From: a virus
Direction: 5' to 3' (one strand)
IMG/VR virus record: IMGVR_UViG_3300037882_000370
Span: 1-37,511 of that record
Length of the DNA stretch: 37,511 nt
The notes below the pieces were generated by a model. That model worked only from the letters and a program-made list of their open reading frames with translations. It searched no databases and was not told the DNA's origin. Positions 16,136 through 23,226 of this stretch are shown piece by piece. A program made the translations under genes and the position numbers. Every line of letters starts with the position of its first letter. Position 1 is the stretch's first letter.

Positions 16136-16500
16136 TACGTCCTACGGAGGTCGATCTTGAAGTCTATCGAGTCGCCAGAAAGTAGGGCGATGGCGGAAAA
16201 ATCAGCCAGAATCTTTGCCGTGCCGGAAGCCGTGCCGTCCACGATGAATAGACCTACTTCCGTGATGGTCTTATCCGCGTTGGCCGTGATCACCCCAGAC
16301 CACCGATTGGTGTTGTCCGTAGGTTGGTTGGCAGAGGCCGCCACACGGGCCTGCGTCTCAGTGACCAACTGGGTAGAAGCACGGGTAAAGGAACCTGCCC
16401 CAGTACCCCACCCGATGAAATAGGTTGTCGGGCTGGAGACGGACTTGTCGATTACATCACATTCGTGTGAAGCCCCGGCACTTGTATACACGACCGTCAT
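16135..16500 (-). CDS. Phage structural protein, tail fibre/appendage associated
   Basis: 121 residues. The pattern YFIGWGTGAGSF...LVTETQARVAAS...TITEVGLFIVDG...LSGDSIDFKIDL is one I recognise from small phage structural proteins encoded beside tail fibres. Beta-rich, no signal. Its ribosome binding site AAGGAG lies inside the 3' end of the HNH gene, so insertion of the homing gene kept this gene's translation signal. Confidence 0.7.
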   Translation of the reverse strand: MTVVYTSAGASHECDVIDKSVSSPTTYFIGWGTGAGSFTRASTQLVTETQARVAASANQPTDNTNRWSGVITANADKTITEVGLFIVDGTASGTAKILADFSAIALLSGDSIDFKIDLRRT

Positions 16501-17216
16501 TAAGTATACTCCTTAGACGAATTGACGTTTCTCTTCCGTCTTACTCTTGGTGGATTTGGTAGTTCTTTGTCTCTATTTGGGTCTTCGTGGGGGCAAAATC
16601 CCCAGTGTCCCCGCGCTGTGTTGCAGTTGTGGCATAAAAGCCTGTACCCTTCAGGAAACTCGTTTCTAATGAGCCATCTATAGAACTTAGAACCATATGA
16701 TAGCCCATTCTCTTGGATATGCTTTCTGCCGCCCCCGTTGATATGGTCAACAGCCAGAAACTGCCACCTAGATTCTCCGCAGCACGCACATTTATTCCCA
16801 TATGCGGTGAACACAGCGGCTCTAACCCGCTGAGATTCTAGTTTCTTTGTTTCTTTATATCGCTCTGGGTTTTCCGCCGCCCATTTTTGGGTTGCCTCTT
16901 TCGCCTTCAGCCTAGCTTCCGGGCCACGCCTATTCCTGCATTTCTTAGCTACCGCGTTATCTTTATCCAGTAGTCTCTGATAGCCATCAGGATCGGTAGA
17001 CTTAAGCTTGGCTCGGTTGTTCTTAGCCCACAAATTCTTATACTCGCGGCGGGCGTCATTCTCCTGCTTCACGCCATCCTTGCCAATCTTGGCGCGGTGT
17101 CTGTTCGTAGATTCTCTGCTCTTGACTAGATAGGCTTCATAAGCCTCTGGATCAGACTTGATCCGATCCATCCTCCTACGATGCCACTCTGCCTTGTATG
17201 CCGTCTGGTCTGTCAT
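16500..17216 (-). CDS. HNH homing endonuclease, free-standing
   Basis: 238 residues. Residues 1-130 are a basic helical DNA-binding region (many Lys/Arg, KWAAENPERYKETKK). The HNH core is at 140-200: zinc Cys143 and Cys146, AVDHINGGG with catalytic His158, and LCHNCN with Cys195 and Cys198. It sits between two structural genes, sharing one base with each (TAATG junctions), as expected for a gene that homes into intergenic sites without breaking neighbours. Confidence 0.88.
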   Translation of the reverse strand: MTDQTAYKAEWHRRRMDRIKSDPEAYEAYLVKSRESTNRHRAKIGKDGVKQENDARREYKNLWAKNNRAKLKSTDPDGYQRLLDKDNAVAKKCRNRRGPEARLKAKEATQKWAAENPERYKETKKLESQRVRAAVFTAYGNKCACCGESRWQFLAVDHINGGGRKHIQENGLSYGSKFYRWLIRNEFPEGYRLLCHNCNTARGHWGFCPHEDPNRDKELPNPPRVRRKRNVNSSKEYT

Positions 17217-17449
17217 TAGCCAGTTATAGCACGACTCAGGTAGATTCGGTCCCCATTCTTCTTGGTGACCATCAGTTGTACCTTGGCCTCCACGGCCGCT
17301 GTTGCGCCACGCTGGGGTTTCTCAGGCTCAGGTCGCTTCTCATAGACCCTCCCCCTGGTAATCCCCCACTCAGCCCGTCTCCGCTGGCCTCTCTTGTTCG
17401 CCTTATGCCAGTCAGAGAATCGGGCCATGAAGTCCTTGAAGAACGCCAT
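17216..17449 (-). CDS. Hypothetical small basic protein
   Basis: 77 residues with a basic N-terminal helix (FFKDFMARFSDWHKANKRG) and a C-terminal beta stretch (VQLMVTKKNGDRIYLS). No known family. Lies 12 bases after the preceding structural gene; probably a minor virion or assembly protein by position. Confidence 0.6.
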   Translation of the reverse strand: MAFFKDFMARFSDWHKANKRGQRRRAEWGITRGRVYEKRPEPEKPQRGATAAVEAKVQLMVTKKNGDRIYLSRAITG

Positions 17450-17461
17450 GGCCCTATCTCC

Positions 17462-17908
17462 TTACGGGTTGTTCTCGTTCACGATGTAATACACGGTGAA
17501 GATGCCCTCGAAGTTATCGACAGCACCCGCAGCCGTGGCCACACCAGAAACGTCCAGATGGAGCTGAACGTCGTTCGCCCCGATCTTCCAGTTAGCCGCC
17601 GAGACAGTGGCGAGGTTGCGAGCCACGCCAGCACGATAAATCGTGCTCTGCACCGAGCCGATAAGCTGGCCGAAGAACGTAGCATCACCGGAAGTACCGA
17701 TGCGACACGCCACACCCTGAGAGTTACCAGAGCCCGATACGTTCACGATGAGCGACATATCGAAAATCTGAGAACGGGCTGGAAGGCGGATCGAGGAAGC
17801 ACCAGAGGTCAAGTTTGTAACCGTAGTCTGCTGCTGGATCACAACCTGAGTCGTGAGTCCATCCCGGTTCAAACCCTTAACCTTAAGCGGATGCGTGAAA
17901 GTGGTCAT
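17462..17908 (-). CDS. Structural protein downstream of capsid
   Basis: 148 residues, beta-rich and Ser/Thr/Val-rich (TTVTNLTSGASS, FDMSLIVNVSGSG, NFEGIFTVYYIVN). No enzyme motif or membrane segment. It follows the capsid gene once the inserted endonuclease gene is ignored, the place of decoration or head-completion proteins in related phages. Function inferred from context only. Confidence 0.6.
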   Translation of the reverse strand: MTTFTHPLKVKGLNRDGLTTQVVIQQQTTVTNLTSGASSIRLPARSQIFDMSLIVNVSGSGNSQGVACRIGTSGDATFFGQLIGSVQSTIYRAGVARNLATVSAANWKIGANDVQLHLDVSGVATAAGAVDNFEGIFTVYYIVNENNP

Positions 17909-18606
17909 ATGTTGATTTTCCCCTTTCGGAGGTAATCTAATGCCTTCCTGAGAAGCCCCTGGTCGTCTTTGAAATTACCTAAACCATGATTGCAGTTTTT
18001 GCATAACAACCCTCTGATTTCACCTGTCTTGTGACAGTGATCTACCGCCAAGGACATTTTAATTCCTCTCTTGTCGATCATAATCTCGGGATTGCCGCAA
18101 ATAGCGCAAACACCCCCTTGGGCATCCATCATTTCGTCGTACTTCTGAGCAGAAATACCAAACCTTTTCTTAAGATGATAGTCCTTCATCTTAGCCGGAT
18201 TATCTATGCGGAATTGCCGCATATATGCCGCTGATTCCATATTTGGCTTTGTTTCCCGCCAATAACAGTTATCAGGTCCGAATGGTTTGGTAAGATCGTG
18301 CCGGCGCAGTTTATGTTGCTTTGTAGGTCTTTCACCCACCTCAACCACAAACCGCCAGAAGTCATTCCATTCAGGGACTCTCCCACCAAGCCTGATGGTC
18401 CAGCACCATGAATGGTATAACGGATGCTTTTCTCGGGAGCCCCAATCCGCCGGCCTCGTCACCTCGGTATGACCGTGGCGCCTGAATCTCATGTAGTGCT
18501 TCCTACACAGAGACTTGGCCTCCACGGGGTCACCGCAGATTTGGCACAGCGGATTGGTACTTAGTCTAGGCATGGTCACCTCGCTTTCGCCATAGATATA
18601 GCTCAT
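17905..18606 (-). CDS. Endonuclease VII-type HNH homing endonuclease
   Basis: 233 residues from ATG 18606; an internal ATG at 18573 preceded by GAGGTGA may be the true start (222 residues). An N-terminal zinc knuckle (C21xxC24, C34xxH37) is followed by a WxDFWRF region and, at 165-215, a recombination endonuclease VII-type core: Cys167/Cys170, LAVDHCHKTGEIRG with His190 and His192, and CKNCNHGLGNF with Cys202/Cys205. It is inserted between the major capsid gene and the next structural gene, with four-base overlap downstream. A free-standing homing gene. Confidence 0.88.
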   Translation of the reverse strand: MSYIYGESEVTMPRLSTNPLCQICGDPVEAKSLCRKHYMRFRRHGHTEVTRPADWGSREKHPLYHSWCWTIRLGGRVPEWNDFWRFVVEVGERPTKQHKLRRHDLTKPFGPDNCYWRETKPNMESAAYMRQFRIDNPAKMKDYHLKKRFGISAQKYDEMMDAQGGVCAICGNPEIMIDKRGIKMSLAVDHCHKTGEIRGLLCKNCNHGLGNFKDDQGLLRKALDYLRKGKINI

Positions 18607-18648
18607 CGAGGATAACCTTACAAGGGCTTGAGGAGGTATCAGACTACC

Positions 18649-19545
18649 TCAGGCACCTGCGGTTCCAAAAACGCCTCTCGGATCGGTATGTCCGACCGAG
18701 AAACGCTCTGTCACCGCGAACTTGAGGTTCTGGGTGTCGAACTCGTTGTCCCGCTCGATGGCAGCACCACGACGCCGGAAGAACACCAGGCCATTCGGCA
18801 CATCCGTAATCAGGAACCACGCATCCGTGTCCGTGAGATACGGAGAGATAACGAGGTTCGAGAGGAAGCCGGGGATCGGGTTCTTGTCGTTGTCGGCGTT
18901 GCCAACCACCTGCGCCGTTTCCAGGAGCTTGATGGCCGTCATGCTGATCGCAGTCGGGACCACCAGCGTCTTGGGCGACACCCGAATCTTCAGACCACGG
19001 TCGTCCACGAAGTCCATAAGGTCCTGGATCGCGGTTTCGAGCGAGGTCTGGGTAAGATCGGCTGCCACGCTGAGCTGGTTGCGGAACGTGCCGCCACCCA
19101 CCAGAGGATGGGAGGCATTGCAGAGGCTCACGCCATCGGCACCCGTGAACGAGGCATTGAACGCGCGGTTAAGGACGTTGAACGAGACAGTCTCTTCCGT
19201 GTCACGGGCCGAACGGGCCAGAATCGCCGGAAGCTGGTTGATGTAACCGTACTGCTCATCCTCGACCATCTCGCGCGTGACCACCACGCCACGGCCGTAG
19301 GTCACATTCACATATTCCTTCTGGAAGCCCTGAAGGGTGTCGTCATAGCCGATAGGCTCGCCCTGGTTCTTTACGCCAAGGAGGCCGAGGCCGGTAACAC
19401 CCTGATGCTTCTCGAAGGCTTTGTCCGAGGTCTGAGTGTCGAAGATTTTGGAATACAGCGGCTCGTACTTCGTGTACGACGTACCCCAAATCTGCTTGAT
19501 GCCGGGCCAGAGGAGTTCGGCAAAATTGCCAGATGAAATAGCCAT
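18649..19545 (-). CDS. Major capsid protein, gpT-like (HK97 fold family)
   Basis: 298 residues. It starts NFAELLWPGIKQIWG and has DTQTSDKAFEKHQGVTG, YGRGVVVTREMVEDE and a C-terminal VFFRRRGAAIERDNEF region, the pattern of Mu gpT-like major head proteins. It has the strongest ribosome binding site of the window (AAGGAGGGAGCAGA before ATG), consistent with the most abundant virion protein. It follows scaffold and a decoration-like gene. No delta-domain protease is encoded nearby, so maturation may not need cleavage. Confidence 0.88.
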   Translation of the reverse strand: MAISSGNFAELLWPGIKQIWGTSYTKYEPLYSKIFDTQTSDKAFEKHQGVTGLGLLGVKNQGEPIGYDDTLQGFQKEYVNVTYGRGVVVTREMVEDEQYGYINQLPAILARSARDTEETVSFNVLNRAFNASFTGADGVSLCNASHPLVGGGTFRNQLSVAADLTQTSLETAIQDLMDFVDDRGLKIRVSPKTLVVPTAISMTAIKLLETAQVVGNADNDKNPIPGFLSNLVISPYLTDTDAWFLITDVPNGLVFFRRRGAAIERDNEFDTQNLKFAVTERFSVGHTDPRGVFGTAGA

Positions 19546-19557
19546 TCTGCTCCCTCC

Positions 19558-20160
19558 TTACCGGGCTTTGTTGAAGTTGAGGAAGGCGTGCTGCATGATA
19601 CGGACCTCGACATTCTGGTTGCTCTCACCACCAGTGATGCCGTCCAGGTTGTCGTCTCCGATGGAGATGATCTGGAAGGGTGCCGTGTTCGCAGCCGTAT
19701 TCACGCCCGTCGCAACCTCGATGCTGAAGCCCGACCGACCGGCCGCAGTAGACGGGGTATTCGCCGTCACATCCGCGTACTGACCAATCAAGGTGGACAC
19801 GACGGTCGCGTCCGTGTTGACGAGGTAGGTCTGGAACGGGTCCACATTGACCTCGACGAAGCCAGCCGTGGAGGCCGGGATGAACCCGCCACCCGTGTTG
19901 GGCTGGTTGAAGGTCAGTGGACGCTTATCGGAGTTAAAGCAAGCGCGGATGACCCCGACGACCGGAAGAGCGGCAGCGGTAGCAGCGACGGCGATACGCG
20001 CGACACTGTTACCGCTGACCAGAACAACCGGATCACCGGGGAACTTCTGGTGCGAACCAGATGCACCATCCGCCTTGACCTTATACCACCGGGTAGCCGG
20101 GCACACGGACCCGCCGAGATGGCGGTGTTCCGTAAACCCATGGGGGTTATTGGTCGACAT
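19558..20160 (-). CDS. Capsid-associated (decoration-like) protein
   Basis: 200 residues, Ala/Val/Gly/Thr-rich with a beta-barrel-like pattern (FPGDPVVLVSGNSVARIAVA, ALPVVGVIRACF). Located just upstream of the capsid gene, where decoration or head-stabilising proteins usually lie. A small hairpin (20177-20198) precedes it, with AAGGAA before the ATG. Family not certain. Confidence 0.6.
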   Translation of the reverse strand: MSTNNPHGFTEHRHLGGSVCPATRWYKVKADGASGSHQKFPGDPVVLVSGNSVARIAVAATAAALPVVGVIRACFNSDKRPLTFNQPNTGGGFIPASTAGFVEVNVDPFQTYLVNTDATVVSTLIGQYADVTANTPSTAAGRSGFSIEVATGVNTAANTAPFQIISIGDDNLDGITGGESNQNVEVRIMQHAFLNFNKAR

Positions 20161-20176
20161 TTAAGTTCCTTAAAAG

Positions 20177-20198
20177 CCGGTAGTCTCTTGAGTACCGG
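20177..20198 (-). other. Hairpin between structural genes
   Basis: Perfect 6-base arms CCGGTA/TACCGG with a 10-base loop, in the 42-base gap before the decoration-like gene, followed on the transcript by CTTTTAAGG. It may be an mRNA processing or partial termination site setting capsid gene dosage. Not a full terminator. Confidence 0.3.
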
Positions 20199-20202
20199 AC
20201 TG

Positions 20203-20592
20203 TTACTCGATGACGATTTTTCCGTAGGATTCCGCCGTTGCACCGCCCCGGTTATTGAGGTCGCTCCTCAACTTGCCTCCGAGGGCCTTGGTACGTTCAG
20301 CGGTGTCCTTCTGGAAATAAGCATTACGGGCCTCTGCCATTTCCTTGGGCATTCTCCCAAGGGTGAGTTCCCGAACTCCCAGAAGGGTAGTAGGTGCGGT
20401 AGTGCCGTCTGCTGGTACGCTCTTGTCGCTGGTTAGCTTGGAGACAACCTGCCAACCCTCGGCCTGTTTCTTCTCGATATTGCCGGGGTCGCGACTGTCT
20501 AGCCATCGGTACGAGAAATTCGGGTCCTTATCATTGACATCCAGCCGCCTTGCTGGGCGCCAAGTAGGCTTGCCCTTCTTGACTTCATCCAT
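20203..20592 (-). CDS. Conserved phage head-region protein
   Basis: 129 residues. Contains FSYRWLDSRDPGNIEKKQAEGW, a pattern seen in small uncharacterised phage proteins beside scaffold genes, then a helical charged C-terminus (MPKEMAEARNAYFQKDTAER). No motif for catalysis. Sits one base after the scaffold gene, so likely an assembly or virion component. Confidence 0.65.
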   Translation of the reverse strand: MDEVKKGKPTWRPARRLDVNDKDPNFSYRWLDSRDPGNIEKKQAEGWQVVSKLTSDKSVPADGTTAPTTLLGVRELTLGRMPKEMAEARNAYFQKDTAERTKALGGKLRSDLNNRGGATAESYGKIVIE

Positions 20593-20593
20593 G

Positions 20594-21346
20594 TTACAAA
20601 TTCTCCAGATATTGCTTATCCGTAAGCCCCATCTTGCGGGCTACATACTGTTGTTCTGGGGTCAACGCCTTGGCCTGACGCGGTTTACCTCCAGCCCCGT
20701 CAAGGACCGGAGCCGTTGCAGGCTTGGAGCGCCGTGAGCCCATTTCCTTATCCAGGGCGGATAGAACCGCTTGCATCCCGTTCATTGAGATGGACGGGTC
20801 CGCAAGGATACGGTTTGTAATCTCAACGGCTGATTCGTACTGGGGGTGATGGGCAAGAGCCCAGGGACGCTTGATGTTCCCCGTCTCATCCAGTTCCGTC
20901 AGCCAATTATTGAATTGCGCCAGTTCTTGCTGGCTCATCTCGTTCTGAGGCTGATGGACGGGCCTCTCAGGCTCCTTAGCCTTGGGGGCTTCCAGAGTGA
21001 CTAGACGCTCTGTAAGCTCCGCTACCGCCCGGTAGTTACCATCCTCGTGAGCCTTGGCGAGGGCGGCCTTGATGACCGCCTTGTTGTCCGCCGTCTCTTT
21101 CTGGGTGGTCTTAGCCTCGAACTGTTCCAGCTTTTCCTTGAGGGCTCGGGTAGTACCTACCAGCTCCTCATTGACTCTCTGCTGGAACTTTAACTGACCA
21201 TATACCTTATCAAACCTAGCCTTGACTTCCGGGTCGTTGATTTCAACGAATTTACTACCAGGTTTCTCCTCTGTCTGCTGTTCCGCGCTAGGAGCCGCGC
21301 TCTCTGCCTCCTGAGTTACCTCAGGGGCTTGCTCTTCGTTCATCAT
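20594..21346 (-). CDS. Scaffolding protein
   Basis: 250 residues, acidic and helical. Low-complexity Glu/Ala/Gln N-terminus, coiled coil around 40-110 (LVGTTRALKEKLEQFEAK), and a compact basic-ended C-terminal segment (LTPEQQYVARKMGLTDKQY) of the type that binds capsid protein. Gene order portal, GroES-like, scaffold, capsid supports the call. Two ATGs at 21346 and 21343 are equivalent. It overlaps the GroES-like gene by 26 bases. Confidence 0.8.
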   Translation of the reverse strand: MMNEEQAPEVTQEAESAAPSAEQQTEEKPGSKFVEINDPEVKARFDKVYGQLKFQQRVNEELVGTTRALKEKLEQFEAKTTQKETADNKAVIKAALAKAHEDGNYRAVAELTERLVTLEAPKAKEPERPVHQPQNEMSQQELAQFNNWLTELDETGNIKRPWALAHHPQYESAVEITNRILADPSISMNGMQAVLSALDKEMGSRRSKPATAPVLDGAGGKPRQAKALTPEQQYVARKMGLTDKQYLENL

Positions 21347-21620
21347 CCACCACGATTGCTAGCAGGTCCTCGTCAGCCGCGATAAACCAGTCCCCATCAG
21401 GAACCGCCTTACCGTCCTCGTCGAGCCAAGCACCTGCGTATTGGCCCACGATTGCGGTCATCCCCGGTTCGATGGACTTGTCACAAGCCGGCCCAACGGC
21501 CACCACCTTGCATTTCATGGATGCATGGCGCTTCTGACTTTCCTCGGGAACCAGGATGCTCCCTACCTTCTTCAACGTCTCTCGCTTAAGCAGTACGCGC
21601 GCAAAAAGAGGCTTTAGCAT
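21321..21620 (-). CDS. GroES-like co-chaperonin
   Basis: 99 residues, the length of GroES. Core features: KPLFARVLLKRE at the start (GroES: RPLxDRVxVKR), GSILVPEES as the end of the mobile-loop region, KVVAVGP, MTAIVGQYAGAWL (the GDxVxFxxYxG strand) and DEDLLAIV at the end (GroES: EEDILAIV). The mobile loop appears short. Phage co-chaperonins such as T4 gp31 replace GroES on host GroEL to fold the capsid protein; its place between portal and scaffold fits this. No GroEL gene is present. Confidence 0.85.
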   Translation of the reverse strand: MLKPLFARVLLKRETLKKVGSILVPEESQKRHASMKCKVVAVGPACDKSIEPGMTAIVGQYAGAWLDEDGKAVPDGDWFIAADEDLLAIVVDDERRASP

Positions 21621-21627
21621 TCACCAC

Positions 21628-22455
21628 CTATGTGTAGAGTAGATCGGCCAACTTCGTCAGTTCGTTGTTGCCGACGTTTAACCCACGCCTTTTGAAGTAT
21701 TCCCACTGGGTAGGGAGAACCTCGGTATCCATGTTTATCCCCCCCTGCTCATTGATAAGCCGCCTGCCAAAGAGACTGTCATGGTAGTCAAACGGCCCGT
21801 CAAACGTCGCCACCGCAGCCTCCCTTTGAAGGGGATGCATTGTCTCACTCAGATAAGAAAACCCTCCGGGAATCCTCATCTCTGCTGGTCTTTTGTATTT
21901 CTTATTTGGTGTGATATTAGCCTGAGGTGAGGCTTGTTTCCCCTGGGGGACAGGAGGGGGGCCGTCAAAAAAGTTATTAGGGATGGCGCCCCCGGCTGGG
22001 ACCATGTAATTTCCGCCTATATTCCCAGGGGTGCCCACGGCATACCCACCCGGAGCGCGGAAACCAGAGGGGTTGAATCCGGGGCTAATACCGGCGTGTT
22101 CAGCCGCGATTCCTGTTCTCTGTGAGAGGCCGCCTGCCAATGCGTTATAGATAGAGGCACCATACCCCCTATCGCTATTCGTCGGGTCTGCCTGAGACCC
22201 CATGACGTTGCTGCCCCCAAGGAGATGGGAGGCGTAGGGCGCAACCTGCCCCATGACGCCGGGGAACATGGAAGACGCCATACTTAGGTTGATGGGGGAC
22301 CAGAAATCCCCACTAGAAATCCCCTCAAAGGGGCCGAAGGAACCAGGGCCTTGCCCCATGTTGTGATTGACATACCCCGCCCCGCCTACTGCGGTAGCTT
22401 GGCTCCCCCTAGGAGGTGTACGCGGGCGATTGAAGCTGTTCACATTCGTAGGCAT
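21628..22455 (-). CDS. Gly/Pro-rich virion-region protein
   Basis: 275 residues. The first 190 are rich in Gly, Pro, Ser and Asn and look disordered. The last 70 contain LFGRRLINEQGG and EVLPTQWEYFKR, which parallel the C-terminus of the neighbouring 174-residue protein, so the two may be paralogous. No known family. Probably a virion component by location next to portal. Confidence 0.55.
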   Translation of the reverse strand: MPTNVNSFNRPRTPPRGSQATAVGGAGYVNHNMGQGPGSFGPFEGISSGDFWSPINLSMASSMFPGVMGQVAPYASHLLGGSNVMGSQADPTNSDRGYGASIYNALAGGLSQRTGIAAEHAGISPGFNPSGFRAPGGYAVGTPGNIGGNYMVPAGGAIPNNFFDGPPPVPQGKQASPQANITPNKKYKRPAEMRIPGGFSYLSETMHPLQREAAVATFDGPFDYHDSLFGRRLINEQGGINMDTEVLPTQWEYFKRRGLNVGNNELTKLADLLYT

Positions 22456-22456
22456 G

Positions 22457-22981
22457 TCATGTCCTCGTAAGCGCGCCTAGAAAACCGCGCGTATCATTTG
22501 ACCGAATTTCCTTGCCCATGATTCTCTTGACAAAATCAAGCTCTGTCGGGAGAATTTCATCATACCCAGCCAGTGACCCGTCGTCTTTGATAAATCTATT
22601 CAAGGTCAAATACTTATACCTATCAATGGCCTCGGGCGACCTGTATTTAGACTCCCCCTGCGTGGCCCCAGTAGCGATTTCAGAGGCTTCCTGGATGGGG
22701 GTTAGCCCAAGGCCAGAACTGAGGAATTGGGGCCTGTTGACCACCGAGGTAGGGCGCTTGAATGAGGTAGGGTCTGGCGCCGGACCTTTTGGTCCCTCTA
22801 TCGGAGATGGAGTTGTGAAGCTAGGTTGCTTCACCTTCTCATTACCCTGAAGGGCACTATAGAGGCTGGTAGCCGCCGTCAGACCCGTGGCGATGAGGGG
22901 GAGAATGGATGAGCCACCAGTAAAGCCCCCGCCGAACCCCCCACCAAAACTGCTCCCGAAAAGATTACTGAAGAAGCTCAT
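22457..22981 (-). CDS. Gly-rich virion-region protein, paralogue-like
   Basis: 174 residues. N-terminus is Gly/Phe/Ser-rich with a short hydrophobic stretch (LPLIATGLTAATSLYSALQG), then a Pro-rich linker, then LTLNRFIKDDGSLAGYDEIL and TELDFVKR, matching the pattern of the neighbouring protein's C-terminus. Its ATG overlaps the stop of the overprinted 82-residue gene as ATGA. Function unknown; virion role inferred. Confidence 0.6.
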   Translation of the reverse strand: MSFFSNLFGSSFGGGFGGGFTGGSSILPLIATGLTAATSLYSALQGNEKVKQPSFTTPSPIEGPKGPAPDPTSFKRPTSVVNRPQFLSSGLGLTPIQEASEIATGATQGESKYRSPEAIDRYKYLTLNRFIKDDGSLAGYDEILPTELDFVKRIMGKEIRSNDTRGFLGALTRT

Positions 22982-23226
22982 GGCTCGTTAAGTTGGTCCT
23001 CTACCCATTGAAGGACTTCCTGTTGGCCCTTGAGACGGTTCAGGTGGTCCCATTGTGGCGCCTGCTGCCACTCCGTTTCCGGGTGGAACCGCTCCAGGAG
23101 CGCCCGAAAGAGCCATTGGCCCTCCGGCCTCTTGACCCATTCCCATAGGTCCGCCCTGGACGGGGCCTCCAACACCGGGTTGGACTGCTCCGACCATTCC
23201 GTAAAGGAACGCAAGGTGCGTCTCAT
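22978..23226 (-). CDS. Small protein overprinted on the portal 3' end
   Basis: 82 residues, 239 bases of which overlap the portal gene in another frame. It reads as a normal helical protein, with LWEWVKRPEGQWLFRALLE and DHLNRLKGQQEVLQWVEDQL, and Trp/Gln/Leu spacing resembling small conserved proteins that follow portal genes in other podoviruses (from memory). Its stop overlaps the next gene's ATG as ATGA, and GAAGAG precedes its ATG. In the portal frame the same bases give a Gly/Pro/Met-rich tail that can tolerate such constraint. Confidence 0.6.
   Translation of the reverse strand: MRRTLRSFTEWSEQSNPVLEAPSRADLWEWVKRPEGQWLFRALLERFHPETEWQQAPQWDHLNRLKGQQEVLQWVEDQLNEP

Noticed and set aside
17198-17935. 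245-codon open frame on the plus strand
   Set aside because: Antisense to two structural genes and parts of both HNH genes; composition is that of a shadow frame.
18628-19536. 302-codon open frame opposite the capsid gene
   Set aside because: Antisense to a clear major capsid gene, no ribosome binding site, Arg/Val-rich composition typical of a codon-bias shadow.
19588-20436. 282-codon open frame on the plus strand
   Set aside because: Lies opposite two structural genes, lacks translation signals and any recognisable motif.
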